Assembly (NCBI RefSeq): GCF_008868155.1
Contig: NZ_WBKR01000006.1
Span: forward strand, 1-64,000
Reading direction: 5' to 3'
Length of the DNA: 64,000 nucleotides
Origin: Micromonospora sp. ALFpr18c
GTDB taxonomy: Bacteria; Actinomycetota; Actinomycetes; Mycobacteriales; Micromonosporaceae
Positions 8,001 through 16,941 of the stretch are shown here, piece by piece (position 1 is the first letter of the stretch; the number at the start of each line of letters is the position of its first letter). The notes under the pieces were generated by a model, which was not told the DNA's origin, ran no database searches, and saw only the letters and a program-made list of their open reading frames with translations. Made by a program: the position numbers and the translations under genes.

Positions 8001-8843
8001 GTGGGGGCGACCTTGCGGGATCTTCGTCGACGTGCCGATCTGAGCCAGCGCGAGTTGGCCGAGCAGGCCGGGGTTCCGAAGAGCACGGTGGCGCGGATCG
8101 AGGCGGGGCAGGGTGCCCAGACGGCCTTCCGGACGGTGGAGCGGCTGGTTCTCGCGGCCGGCGGCGAGCTCGCCGTCACACGGCCCGGCGACCCCTCCGG
8201 CAAGGCGGTCAGCGAGCGAGAGGCCGCGCCAGAGGACGAGCCGCGGGACGAGGCCGGCCGGCGGTACCCGGCGCATCTCGACGTCCGCCGAGTCCTGAGC
8301 CTGAAGGACTGGCCGGGCGCCTGGTGGGTGCACTCGTACACGCTTCCGCAGCGGTTGTGGCCGGTGCGCGTGCCGGAGCTGACCTACGACCTGGATCGCG
8401 CCCGGCGGGACGACCGGCGGTTGCGGGATCGCACACGCGCCCAGGTGCGGTTCCGGCGTGCCTCCGAAGGGCTGCCGACCACGTCGTGGCGCTTTCTCGC
8501 CGAGGTCCCCGGGACCGGGCCGGTCGGCGAGCTGAGGGCCCACGAGCGGAGCGTTGACCTCCTCCTCGGCGAGGATTGGGGCGACCAGCGTGAGCTGGTG
8601 TTGGAGGGTGTTCTCGTTGCTCCCGGCCTGCGCACCCTGGGCATCGGGCGACAGTTGATCGGGTTGCTGGCCAGGGAGATGGCGGTGGCCGGCATCCGGA
8701 CCGCCCACGCGGTTGCCGAGGCCGGCAACATCTTGTTCCTGCTCGCCTGCGGGTTCGAGCTACAGGCAAGTCGGCCGTCGGCGCTCACGCTTGACGTCGG
8801 GCCTGTCAGTGCAGCGCCGGGGCCGCCAAGGTCAGGGCGCTGA
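8001..8843 (+). CDS. XRE-family HTH fused to a GNAT acetyltransferase domain
   Basis: The N-terminus (residues 2-60) is a classic XRE helix-turn-helix (TLRDLRRRADLSQRELAEQA, then GVPKSTVARIEAG). The C-terminal half (about 150-275) has GNAT character, with the acetyl-CoA loop RTLGIG inside APGLRTLGIGRQL. The protein may sense acetyl-CoA status or acetylate a target while bound to DNA; both are inference. The start is uncertain: GTG 8001 (AAGGG 10 nt upstream; 280 residues) or GTG 7974 (289 residues). A repeat block fills the 5' flank, and the 3' end overlaps the convergent mqnB by 38 nt. Confidence 0.8.
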   Translation: MGATLRDLRRRADLSQRELAEQAGVPKSTVARIEAGQGAQTAFRTVERLVLAAGGELAVTRPGDPSGKAVSEREAAPEDEPRDEAGRRYPAHLDVRRVLSLKDWPGAWWVHSYTLPQRLWPVRVPELTYDLDRARRDDRRLRDRTRAQVRFRRASEGLPTTSWRFLAEVPGTGPVGELRAHERSVDLLLGEDWGDQRELVLEGVLVAPGLRTLGIGRQLIGLLAREMAVAGIRTAHAVAEAGNILFLLACGFELQASRPSALTLDVGPVSAAPGPPRSGR

Positions 8844-9456
8844 GGGCCTCGCGCAGCCGCCAGGCGTCGCGGTCGCGCGGGCCGATCGGGTTGGAGATGG
8901 TACGCAGCTCCGCGAAGGGGACCCCGGCCTGCGCGGCCGCGACCGCCACCCCGTACCCCTCCATGGCCTCGGCGACCGCCTCCGGATGTCGCCGACGCAG
9001 CTCCTCGGTGCTGGCGGCGGTGCCGGTGACCGTGCTGACCGTGAGCACCGCGCCGACCGTGGCGTTCGGCAGGGCCGCCCGCAACACCGCGAGCAACCGC
9101 GGGTCGGCGGGCACCGCGCTGCCGCCGCCGAGCAGCGCGGGCGGCATGCCCAGGTCCTCGATCGGGATGAAACCGTCGGGCGACTCGGCGCCCAGGTCGG
9201 CGGCGATGCTCGCGGTGCCCAGCACCGTGTCGCCAACCGCGGCCCGCCCGGCGAAGCCGCCGGCCACGCCGGCGCTGACCACCGCGCGGTACGGGTGCCC
9301 GGCCGCCTCGGCCAGCGCCAACAGCCGGGCCGTCGCGGCACCGGCCACCGCCGGGCCCACCCCCACCGGGGCGACGGTCACGCTCGTGTCGGCCAGCCCG
9401 GCCCGCACGGCGTCCGCCTCGGCGGGCACCGCGGTCACGACGAGTAGCCCGGTCAC
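8806..9456 (-). CDS. mqnB: Futalosine hydrolase
   Basis: MqnB cleaves futalosine to dehypoxanthine futalosine and hypoxanthine in menaquinone synthesis. The 216-residue protein shows the nucleosidase/phosphorylase fold of the family: VGVGPAVAGAATA near the N-terminus, the purine-binding core VVSAGVAGGFAGR, and the active-site region EAMEGYGVAVAA followed by RTISNPIGPRD. The chosen GTG at 9454-9456 gives the normal LLVVTAVPAEADAV start; the longer open frame runs into the MFS gene. It sits 13 nt downstream of the MFS gene on the same strand, so the two probably share a transcript. Confidence 0.92.
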   Translation of the reverse strand: MTGLLVVTAVPAEADAVRAGLADTSVTVAPVGVGPAVAGAATARLLALAEAAGHPYRAVVSAGVAGGFAGRAAVGDTVLGTASIAADLGAESPDGFIPIEDLGMPPALLGGGSAVPADPRLLAVLRAALPNATVGAVLTVSTVTGTAASTEELRRRHPEAVAEAMEGYGVAVAAAQAGVPFAELRTISNPIGPRDRDAWRLREALSALTLAAPALH

Positions 9457-9469
9457 GAGAGCAGCCTGG

Positions 9470-11071
9470 TCACGAGAGGGGGCCCGGGGACTCCCGGCGG
9501 GACTCCTCGTCGGCGCCGCCACCCGGGCCGCCGACCGCCGAGGACGGTCGGTAGATGTGGTAGCCCGGCGGTGCCAGCCCCGGCTCGTCGTACTGCGGCG
9601 AGCTGGCCTGGTTGGGTGCCGGCGAGGTGGGCGTCGGGTCGGCGGGCTCGTCCGCCGGCTCGTCGTCGGTCAACTCGTCGTCGCCGAGCGGCCGGCCGGC
9701 CAGCTTCTCGCCGCGCAGTCGGGCGGCGACCAGCACGCCCCGGGTGGCGGCCAGTACGGCCACTCCGGCGGCGACCGCGATACCCACCCGCCCGTCGAAC
9801 GGGACCAGTCCGAGCCCGCCGCCGGCGACGAACGCCAGCATCAGCACCGTCTCCGAGTGGGCGAACGAGCTGGCCCGCAGCCGCTCCGGGATGCGCTCCT
9901 GGATCGAGGCGTCCACCGCGAGCTTCGCCACCCCGCTCACCAGCGCGGTGACCAGACAGAGCAGGGCGACCATCGGCAGCGAGAACTGGATCACGGCGAG
10001 CACCGCCACCCCGGCCACGATGACCATGCTGCTGGACTGGATGGTGGCCGGCCGATGGATGCGCAGCCGGGTGCCGACGGCGGTGGCCAGGAAACTGCCG
10101 ACCGCCAGCGCACCGCCGACCAGTCCCAACGCCCACTCGGCACCCAACTCCCGGCCGAACACGTCGGTGGTCAGGTCACCCTTCTTGATCGCGAAGGCGA
10201 GGAAGAGCAGCAGGAAGCCGTACGCCGCGCGCAGCGTCGCCGCACCGATCAGGGTGGCGATCACCAACCGCCCGGCGGGTCGGCCCCGGCCCAGCGGCCG
10301 GTCACCCCCGCGGCGGCCCAGCGCGCGCAGCGGACGGGGGACACGTTCGGGCGGCTCGGAGTCGGCCCTCGGCGGCAGGCGAAGCGAGATCACCATGCCG
10401 ACCAGGAAGATCAGCGACGCGACCCGCAGGGGCCACTGCGGCCCGAACCAGAACGCGGCCAGCCCGATCGGCGCCACCAGGGCGCCCGCGACCGTGCCGT
10501 AGACGCTGGCCCGGGCGCCCACCTGCGAGAGGCCCAGCCCCTCGGGCAGCAGCCGGGGCACGGCGGCCGAGCGGGCCACGCCGTACGCCCGGGACAGCGC
10601 GAGCACACCGAACGCGGCCGGGTAGAGCCCGAAGCCGTGGATGTAGTCGGAGATCAGCCAGGCCAGGAACGCGCGGCCGAGCATCGTGGCGGCCAGGGCG
10701 TAGCGCCGGCCGTGCCGGAAGTGGTCCAGCAGCGGGCCCACCACGGGGGCGAGCATCGCGAACGGCACCATGGTCACCAGCAGGTAGAGGGCGACCTTGC
10801 TGCGGGCCTCGCCCAGCGGCACGTTGAAGAAGATCGTCCCGGCCAGGCCGATGGCGATCAGCGTGTCACCGGCGCAGGACAGCGCGTGCAGATCGAACAG
10901 GCGGACCATGCCGACCTCGCCGCCGGCCCCCCGCGCCCGGGCCCGTCCGGCCCGGCGGGTCACCCAGCGTCCGCTGCCCACCGAACCGCGCACCAGCAGG
11001 CGGATCGTCCGGATGCCGGTGCCGACGGTCCGCCCGAGGACGGAACGCCCGGAGCGGGAGTACGACGGCAT
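9470..11071 (-). CDS. MFS transporter
   Basis: This 533-residue integral membrane protein has about 12 hydrophobic segments. The N-terminal cytosolic tail (residues 1-55) is arginine-rich, and the C-terminal tail of about 80 residues is acidic and proline-rich (DDELTDDEPADEPADP), which is unusual for MFS proteins. The core resembles actinobacterial MFS exporters that sit beside mqnB and DUF3027 genes. The substrate is unknown. The ATG at 11069-11071 has GAGG 9 nt upstream; a second in-frame ATG at 11080 lies too close to that site. Confidence 0.85.
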   Translation of the reverse strand: MPSYSRSGRSVLGRTVGTGIRTIRLLVRGSVGSGRWVTRRAGRARARGAGGEVGMVRLFDLHALSCAGDTLIAIGLAGTIFFNVPLGEARSKVALYLLVTMVPFAMLAPVVGPLLDHFRHGRRYALAATMLGRAFLAWLISDYIHGFGLYPAAFGVLALSRAYGVARSAAVPRLLPEGLGLSQVGARASVYGTVAGALVAPIGLAAFWFGPQWPLRVASLIFLVGMVISLRLPPRADSEPPERVPRPLRALGRRGGDRPLGRGRPAGRLVIATLIGAATLRAAYGFLLLFLAFAIKKGDLTTDVFGRELGAEWALGLVGGALAVGSFLATAVGTRLRIHRPATIQSSSMVIVAGVAVLAVIQFSLPMVALLCLVTALVSGVAKLAVDASIQERIPERLRASSFAHSETVLMLAFVAGGGLGLVPFDGRVGIAVAAGVAVLAATRGVLVAARLRGEKLAGRPLGDDELTDDEPADEPADPTPTSPAPNQASSPQYDEPGLAPPGYHIYRPSSAVGGPGGGADEESRRESPGPLS

Positions 11072-11177
11072 GTGCACCATCCTCGCCCATCTGATCCAGG
11101 TGCGCCGCACCACTGCGGGGAAAGGTTCCCCGGGAGTCCCTGTCACCCCTGCGGGGCGCATGGGGAACAATGGTCGG

Positions 11178-11999
11178 GTGACCAGGCCCGCCTCCACCCG
11201 CGCCGCCCGTCTCGACCAGGTCTGCGCCGCCGCCGTCGAGGTGGCTCGTGCTGGCATCACCGAGGTGGAGGCCGACGACGTCGGCGATCACCTGCAGGTC
11301 GTTGCCGAGGGCGACCGGCTGGTCACCCACTACTTCGAATGCCGGCTCGCCGGTTACCGCGGCTGGCGGTGGGCGGTCACCGTCACCCGGGTGCCGCGCA
11401 GCAAGACGGTGACGATCTGCGAGACGGTGCTGCTGCCCGGCTCGGACGCGCTGCTCGCGCCCGGCTGGTTGCCCTGGCAGGAGCGTCTCAAGCCGGGCGA
11501 CCTCGGGCCGGGTGACCTGCTGCCGACTCCGCCGGACGACGACCGGCTGGCCCCCGGCTACCTGCTCTCCGACGATCCCGCGGTCGAGGAGACCGCCTGG
11601 GAGCTGGGCCTGGGCCGCGCCCGGGTGCTCTCCCGGGAGGGTCGTATCGACGCCGCGCAGCGCTGGTACGACGGTGAGCACGGCCCGTCCGCCGCGATCT
11701 CGACGGCCGCGCCGGCCGCCGCCCGCTGCGGCACCTGCGGCTTCTACCTGCCCCTGGCGGGTGCGATGCGCGCGGCTTTCGGTGCGTGCGGCAACTTCTA
11801 CGCGCCCGACGACGGCCGGGTGGTGAGCGCCGACCATGGCTGCGGCGCTCACTCCGAGACGCTGATCGAGGCGGTCGAGACCGCCGTGGAGGAACTACCG
11901 ACGGTGTACGACGACAGCGCCGTGGAGGCCATGTCGGTCAGTCGGGCACCGGGGTCGGTGGAGGCCGCCGAGCCGGCGGAGCCGTACGGGCACCCCTGA
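11178..11999 (+). CDS. DUF3027 family protein
   Basis: This 273-residue cytosolic protein matches the actinobacterial DUF3027 family. Features are an aromatic-rich core (YFECRLAGYRGWRWAVTVTR), a conserved LLPG.DALLAPGWLPW segment, and a C-terminal putative zinc site with CGTCGFY, CGNFYAPDDGR and HGCGAHSE (cysteines and histidines suited to metal binding). The function is unknown in the family as far as I know. The GTG start at 11178 has GGGGAA 10 nt upstream. It is divergent from the MFS gene, with 106 bp between starts. Confidence 0.88.
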   Translation: MTRPASTRAARLDQVCAAAVEVARAGITEVEADDVGDHLQVVAEGDRLVTHYFECRLAGYRGWRWAVTVTRVPRSKTVTICETVLLPGSDALLAPGWLPWQERLKPGDLGPGDLLPTPPDDDRLAPGYLLSDDPAVEETAWELGLGRARVLSREGRIDAAQRWYDGEHGPSAAISTAAPAAARCGTCGFYLPLAGAMRAAFGACGNFYAPDDGRVVSADHGCGAHSETLIEAVETAVEELPTVYDDSAVEAMSVSRAPGSVEAAEPAEPYGHP

Positions 12000-12023
12000 C
12001 GGTTCGCGTCGGCGCCGGCGGGG

Positions 12024-12269
12024 TCAGCTCGCGCGGCGGCGGCGCCGGTTGGCGTCGTGCCGCAGCATGACGGCGAGGCCGGGGAAGCCCCAGAGGAACC
12101 CGGCCAGGCAGGTCCAGAGCCAGTTCTCGTGACCGTGGTCGGTCAGCCAGCCCCGGAAGAAGAGCAACAGGACGAGCCCGGCGACCGCCCACGCGATCAG
12201 CCCGGCGACCGCGAACGGCACCATCGGCGGGTCCAGGGGCGCGGGCCGCGGCTGTTGCTCGTTCGGCAT
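12024..12269 (-). CDS. DUF2530 family small membrane protein
   Basis: This 81-residue protein has two membrane helices (about residues 16-40 and 49-68), an N-terminal PLDPPMVPFAVAG motif and an arginine-rich C-terminus (RHDANRRRRRAS), as in the actinobacterial DUF2530 family. The function is unknown. It is divergent from the purine permease, with 88 bp between starts. Confidence 0.82.
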   Translation of the reverse strand: MPNEQQPRPAPLDPPMVPFAVAGLIAWAVAGLVLLLFFRGWLTDHGHENWLWTCLAGFLWGFPGLAVMLRHDANRRRRRAS

Positions 12270-12357
12270 TCGGCAAGCGTACGCGATCCACTTCCCCTGC
12301 CCGCCGCTGATCTGGGACGATGCGCGCGACAACCGGAAGATCACCTGCGAGGACCCG

Positions 12358-13836
12358 ATGGCAGTAGCGCCGCCCGAGAACGGCACACCTCCCAACCCCG
12401 CTCACCCGCGTAACAGCTTCGACCGGTTCTTTGAGATTTCCGCGCGCGGCTCGACGATGAGCCGCGAGGTACGCGGTGGCCTGGCGACCTTCTTCACGAT
12501 GGCGTACATCGTGGTGCTCAACCCGTTGATCCTGGGCGGTGCCGTCGACGGGGACGGCAAGACCCTCCCGATTCCCGCGCTGGCCGCCGCGACCGCGCTG
12601 GTCGCCGGCCTGATGACGATCCTGATGGGCGTGGTCGGCCGGTTCCCGCTGGCGCTGGCCGCCGGCCTGGGCGTCAACGCCCTGGTGGCGTACGAGATCG
12701 CGCCGGAGATGACCTGGGCCGACGCGATGGGCCTGGTGGTGATCGAAGGTGTGATCATCGCGGTGCTGGTGCTGACCGGCCTGCGGACCGCGGTGTTCCG
12801 CTCGGTGCCGACCCAGCTGAAGACCGCCATCGGCGTCGGCATCGGCCTGTTCCTGACCATCATCGGCCTGGTGGACGCCGGCTTCGTCCGGCGCATCCCG
12901 GACGCCGCCAACACCACGGTTCCGGTCGGCCTGGGCATCGGCGGCAAGCTGGTGAGCTGGCCGATGCTGGTCTTCGTGGTGGGCCTGCTGCTCACGCTGG
13001 TGCTGGTGGTGCGCCGGGTGAAGGGCGCGATTCTGATCGGCATCCTCGCCTCGACGGTGCTCGCGGTGATCGTGGAGGCGGTCGGCAACATCGGTCCGTC
13101 GTTCGTCGACGGCAAGCCCAACCCGAAGGGCTGGTCGCTGAACGTTCCGGAGTTGCCGAAGACGGTGGTGGACCTGCCGGACCTGTCGCTGCTCGGCAAG
13201 TTCAACGTGCTCGACTCGTGGGGGCGCGCCGGCTGGGTGGTCGTGCTGATGTTCGTCTTCACCCTGTTGATCACGGACTTCTTCGACACCATGGGCACGA
13301 TGGTGGCGGTCGGCCAGGAGGGTGGCCTGCTCGACGAGCAGGGCACGCCGCCGAGGGCCAAGGAGATCCTGCTGGTCGACTCGATCGCGGCGGCGGCCGG
13401 CGGTGCGGCCAGCACCTCCAGCAACACGTCGTACATCGAGAGTGCCGCCGGTGTCGGGGAGGGTGCCCGGACCGGCGTGGCCAGCCTGGTCACCGGCGTG
13501 CTCTTCCTGCTGGCGATGTTCCTGGCGCCGCTGGTGGTGATCGTGCCGTTCGAGGCGGCGTCGACGGCGCTGGTGGTGGTCGGATTCCTGATGATGACCG
13601 CGGTGCGGACGATCGACTGGTCCGACTACGAGATCGCCATTCCGGCGTTCCTCACCATCGTGCTGATGCCGTTCACCTACTCGATCTCCAACGGGATCGG
13701 CGCCGGTCTGATCACCTTCGTGGTGGTGAAGCTGGCCAAGGGTAAGGCCCGGGAGATCCACCCGCTGCTGTACGGGGTGGCCGCGCTGTTCGTGCTGTAC
13801 TTCCTGCGCGGGCCCATCGAGTCCCTGGTGCTGTGA
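12358..13836 (+). CDS. NCS2 family purine permease (AzgA-type)
   Basis: This 492-residue permease of the AzgA branch of the NCS2/NAT group probably takes up guanine, hypoxanthine or adenine by proton symport. Hallmarks are the N-terminal FEISARGSTMSREVRGGLAT, LGVNALVAYEIAPEMTWADA, and TDFFDTMGTMVAVGQEGGLL, which in AzgA proteins lies at the substrate site, followed by TSSNTSYIESAAGVGEGART. There are about 12-14 membrane segments. The ATG at 12358 has GAGGA at 5-6 nt. A strong hairpin terminator follows. Confidence 0.92.
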   Translation: MAVAPPENGTPPNPAHPRNSFDRFFEISARGSTMSREVRGGLATFFTMAYIVVLNPLILGGAVDGDGKTLPIPALAAATALVAGLMTILMGVVGRFPLALAAGLGVNALVAYEIAPEMTWADAMGLVVIEGVIIAVLVLTGLRTAVFRSVPTQLKTAIGVGIGLFLTIIGLVDAGFVRRIPDAANTTVPVGLGIGGKLVSWPMLVFVVGLLLTLVLVVRRVKGAILIGILASTVLAVIVEAVGNIGPSFVDGKPNPKGWSLNVPELPKTVVDLPDLSLLGKFNVLDSWGRAGWVVVLMFVFTLLITDFFDTMGTMVAVGQEGGLLDEQGTPPRAKEILLVDSIAAAAGGAASTSSNTSYIESAAGVGEGARTGVASLVTGVLFLLAMFLAPLVVIVPFEAASTALVVVGFLMMTAVRTIDWSDYEIAIPAFLTIVLMPFTYSISNGIGAGLITFVVVKLAKGKAREIHPLLYGVAALFVLYFLRGPIESLVL

Positions 13837-13842
13837 CCCCCT

Positions 13843-13876
13843 CCGGGCGGGGAACCAGACCGGATTCCCCGCCCGG
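13843..13876 (+). terminator. Hairpin terminator after purine permease
   Basis: A perfect 12-bp stem (CCGGGCGGGGAA at 13843-13854 with its complement at 13865-13876) and a 10-nt loop lie just after the permease stop. There is no U tract, as is usual in high-GC actinomycetes. Confidence 0.75.
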
Positions 13877-13932
13877 AACAGCGCAAACATCCTCGTGAGC
13901 CTGGTCATAACGGATGTCGTTAGCCAGGCTCA

Positions 13933-13949
13933 TTAGTTAGGCTAACTAA
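13933..13949. promoter_or_regulatory. Candidate MarR operator
   Basis: The 17-bp palindrome TTAGTTAGGCTAACTAA (8-bp arms around one base) ends one base before the GTG start of the MarR gene. A second overlapping inverted pair, GTTAGCC (13919-13925) and GGCTAAC (13940-13946), makes the site a compound one. AT-rich palindromes of this size are typical MarR sites, so autorepression is likely. Confidence 0.7.
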
Positions 13950-13950
13950 C

Positions 13951-14400
13951 GTGACGGAGCGGACGGTGACGGCGGAACGCGTGCCACCGGCGCAACTGGC
14001 TCCCCAGTTGCGAGATGCGATCACCCGACTCAACCGGCGGGTCCGCCAGGCCCGACCGGTCGGCGACCTCACGGTCACCCAGGTCTCCGCGCTCACCAGC
14101 CTGCGGCTGGCGGGTGCCATGACGCCTCGGGAACTGGCCGACGTGGAGCGGGTGCAGCCACCGACGATGACCAAGATCGTCGCGAAGTTGGAGGACCGCG
14201 GCCTCGTGCAGCGGACCCCCCACCCGACCGACGGCCGGCAGGTCATCCTCGCGGCTACCGAAGGAGGGCAGGCCGTGCTCGACCAGTTCGAGCGGGCCCG
14301 CGACGAATGGCTGGCCCACCGGCTGGCCGCGCTCGACGAGGACGAACGGGAGACCCTGCACAGGGCCGCCGAGATTCTCCAGCAGCTCGCTCGCGCCTGA
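13951..14400 (+). CDS. MarR family transcriptional regulator
   Basis: This 149-residue winged-helix regulator shows LTVTQVSALTSLRLAGAMTP, RVQPPTMTKIVAKLEDRGLV as the DNA-recognition region, and the wing RTPHPTDGRQVIL. It probably represses itself and the MFS exporter 76 nt downstream on the same strand, and is released by a small ligand. The GTG start directly abuts a palindromic operator with no Shine-Dalgarno sequence, which suggests a leaderless transcript. No cysteine-based redox switch is visible. Confidence 0.9.
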   Translation: MTERTVTAERVPPAQLAPQLRDAITRLNRRVRQARPVGDLTVTQVSALTSLRLAGAMTPRELADVERVQPPTMTKIVAKLEDRGLVQRTPHPTDGRQVILAATEGGQAVLDQFERARDEWLAHRLAALDEDERETLHRAAEILQQLARA

Positions 14401-14475
14401 GCACCGCGCCCACGCCACCGGGGCCGTGCCGTCACCTGTCGATGACGCGTACGTCCCGGAGGAGGCGCACCAAGA

Positions 14476-15759
14476 GTGCAGGCCAAGCTGAGCACGATGT
14501 TCCAGTCCCTACAGGTCCGCAACTACCGGCTCTTCGCATCCGGGCAGCTGATCAAGTTGATCGGTGTCTGGATGATGTTCATCGCCCAGGACTGGCTCGT
14601 CCTCGAGCTCTCCGACAACTCGGCGACCGCCCTCGGCGTGGTCACCGCCTGCCAGTTCACCCCGGTGCTGCTGCTCACGCTGCTCTCCGGCCGGCTGGCC
14701 GACCGGTACGACAAGCGGGTGCTGCTGTTCGCCGCCAACACCTTCTGGAGCGTGCTGGCGCTCGGCATGTCCCTGCTGGTCCTCACCGACCTGGTGCAGC
14801 TCTGGCACGTCTTCGCGTTCGCCGCGCTGCTCGGCACGGCCAACGCCGTGGAGACCCCGGTGCGCCAGGCGTTCGTCTCCGAACTCGTCGGCACGCCCCT
14901 GCTGCCCAACGCGCTGTCGCTGAACGCCGCCGTGTTCAACTCGGCGCGGATCGTCGGCCCGGCCGTCGCCGGCCTGGCCATCGCCGCCTTCGACGTGGGT
15001 CCGGTCTTCCTCTTCACCGCCCTCAGTTCGATCGCGCCCCTGGTCAACGTCGTCCGGATGCGGACGGCCGAGCTGCACCGCGAGGCCCTGCTGCCGCGCG
15101 ACGAGCGGGCGTCCGCGCGGGTCATCGACGGTCTGCGGTACGTGTGGCGTCGACCGGACCTGCTGCTGCCGATGGCGGTCATGTCGGTGATCGGCATGTC
15201 GCTGTTCAACTTCCAGCTCACCCTCGCCGCGCTGGCGAAGACGGTCTTCAACACCGGTGCCGCCTCCTTCGGCCTGTTCAGCACCGCTCTGGCCGTCGGC
15301 GCGCTGGGCGGCGCGCTCAGCGGCACCGGCCGCCGTAGCCGCCCGTCGGTGTGGCTGGTGCTCGGCGCCGCGATCGCCTGTGCCAGCTTCGGCACCCTGG
15401 TCGGCTTCGCGTCCACGTACTGGCTGGTCGTGGTGCTGTTGGTGCCGACCGGCTTCTTCATGGTCTTCTTCGCCCAGGCGTCCAACCAGCGGGTCCAGTT
15501 GGGGGTGGACGCGGCCTTCCGGGGGCGGGTGATGTCCCTGTGGGTGCTGGTGTTTCTGGGCACCAACCCGGTCGGCGCGCCGCTGATCGGCTGGGTCGCC
15601 GAGCACTTCGGGGCCGGCGCCAGCATCTGGATGGGTGGTCTGATCTCGTTGGCCACCGCGCTGATCGCCCTCACCTGGCAGCTGCGCCGCTCGGGCGCCC
15701 GGCTGCGCTTCCGGGTGCTGCCGATGCCCCGCTTCTACGTGACCTCCGCCGACTGCTGA
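14476..15759 (+). CDS. MFS transporter (EntS-like, MFS_3)
   Basis: This 427-residue permease has 12 predicted helices and starts in the usual way (SLQVRNYRLFASGQLIKLIG). It carries the MFS loop 2-3 motif GRLADRYDKR and SELVGTPLLPNALSLNAAVF, typical of the EntS/MFS_3 exporters. The likely role is efflux of a small molecule sensed by the MarR regulator encoded just upstream; the pairing is seen, the role inferred. The GTG start at 14476 follows GGAGG at about 12 nt. A later ATG at 14497 is an alternative start. Confidence 0.88.
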   Translation: MQAKLSTMFQSLQVRNYRLFASGQLIKLIGVWMMFIAQDWLVLELSDNSATALGVVTACQFTPVLLLTLLSGRLADRYDKRVLLFAANTFWSVLALGMSLLVLTDLVQLWHVFAFAALLGTANAVETPVRQAFVSELVGTPLLPNALSLNAAVFNSARIVGPAVAGLAIAAFDVGPVFLFTALSSIAPLVNVVRMRTAELHREALLPRDERASARVIDGLRYVWRRPDLLLPMAVMSVIGMSLFNFQLTLAALAKTVFNTGAASFGLFSTALAVGALGGALSGTGRRSRPSVWLVLGAAIACASFGTLVGFASTYWLVVVLLVPTGFFMVFFAQASNQRVQLGVDAAFRGRVMSLWVLVFLGTNPVGAPLIGWVAEHFGAGASIWMGGLISLATALIALTWQLRRSGARLRFRVLPMPRFYVTSADC

Positions 15760-15839
15760 GGGTCGCGCCCTGATCGGCGGATGGCGCGGATGCGGCCAAA
15801 TCACTGGCGAGGTGGCACGCCGGGGCTTAGCGTCGATAC

Positions 15840-16349
15840 GTGGGAGTCGGACGCGCGCTGATGCTGGCCCTGGCGTTCCTCGCCGTGGCCAGCCTCCCGG
15901 CGGCGTTCGCCCTGCTCTTCTGCTACGACGAGATCCTCGACCGGGTGGTGTGTGGCTGGTCCGAGTGGCGTGAGCGCCGTCAGGAGAGACGCACCATCGC
16001 CCGCCTCGACCGGGCCATCGAGGCCGACGCGTTGACCCGGGACATCGACCTCAGCGAGTTCGACCGGGCCGATCGGCGGCCTCTGGAACAGCTGGCCGCC
16101 GATCTGCGCCGCCTCGGGGGCCAACGGATCGGCGGCGCCGGCCGGTCGATGGTCTGGCACGGCGCGGTGCTCCAGGCGTACGACGACCGGCTCCGACTGG
16201 CCTGCCGTGCTCTCGGCATCCCCGAACACCTCGCCGAGTTGGAGGGCGTCGACCAGGAGATCGAGCGGGTGCGGGTCGAGGGCGTGCTGCACGCCGCCGG
16301 CCTGACCCTGCCGGCGGCCCGCGCCGGGCACCGGCAACGCCACCACTGA
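15840..16349 (+). CDS. Hypothetical membrane-anchored protein
   Basis: This 169-residue protein has a single N-terminal membrane segment (about residues 7-28) and a long, charged helical cytosolic part. It contains an acidic DREIDLSEFD-like stretch (TRDIDLSEFDRADRRPLEQL). No catalytic motif is visible and I do not recognise a family. The GTG at 15840 is used, with ATG 15861 as alternative. It precedes the RNA phosphodiesterase gene by 13 nt, so the two are probably co-transcribed. Confidence 0.65.
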   Translation: MGVGRALMLALAFLAVASLPAAFALLFCYDEILDRVVCGWSEWRERRQERRTIARLDRAIEADALTRDIDLSEFDRADRRPLEQLAADLRRLGGQRIGGAGRSMVWHGAVLQAYDDRLRLACRALGIPEHLAELEGVDQEIERVRVEGVLHAAGLTLPAARAGHRQRHH

Positions 16350-16362
16350 GCGGGCCGACGGT

Positions 16363-16941
16363 GTGCGACTCTTCGTCGCGGTCGACCCGCCGGTCGAGGC
16401 GGTCAACCATCTCGGCGCACAGGTCGCCCGGCTGCGCGTGGGCGCGGCGGCGGCCGCCGGCACCAACGTCCGGCTCGCCGACCCGGCCCACCTGCATCTC
16501 ACCCTGGCCTTCCTCGGCGAGGTCGAGGCCGACCGGCTGGTCGAGGTGGAGAGTGCGCTCGGGTTGGCCGCCGAAGGGTTCCGCGACGGCCGGAACGCCG
16601 TACCCCGGTTGAGCCTCGGCGGCGGCGGCCGGTTCGGCCGGGACAGGTCCACCGTCCTCTGGGTGAACCTGCGGGGCGACGTGGAGTTGCTGCACGTCCT
16701 GGCCCGGCTGATCCGGTCCCGGCTGCGGCGCGCCGGACTGCCGTACGACGAGAAGCCGTTCCGTCCGCACCTGACCGTCGCCCGACCCGGCGCCCGGATG
16801 CCCCCGGCGGACGTCGAGGCCGACCGGGCCAGCCTGGACGGTTACCGGGGTCCACCCTGGCCGGTGGCTGAGCTGCTGCTGGTGCGCAGCCACCTCGGTG
16901 CCCCACCCCACTACGACCGGCTCGCCGCCTGGCCGCTCTGA
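16363..16941 (+). CDS. thpR: RNA 2',3'-cyclic 3'-phosphodiesterase
   Basis: This is a 192-residue 2H phosphoesterase with the two signature HxTx motifs, HLTL (residues 45-48) and HLTV (136-139). It begins RLFVAVDPP like the family. Members hydrolyse RNA 2',3'-cyclic phosphate ends, or ligate tRNA halves in the reverse reaction; they were formerly named LigT. The start is GTG 16363. The 3' end overlaps the convergent regulator gene by 31 nt. The physiological substrate in actinomycetes is not known. Confidence 0.9.
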   Translation: MRLFVAVDPPVEAVNHLGAQVARLRVGAAAAAGTNVRLADPAHLHLTLAFLGEVEADRLVEVESALGLAAEGFRDGRNAVPRLSLGGGGRFGRDRSTVLWVNLRGDVELLHVLARLIRSRLRRAGLPYDEKPFRPHLTVARPGARMPPADVEADRASLDGYRGPPWPVAELLLVRSHLGAPPHYDRLAAWPL

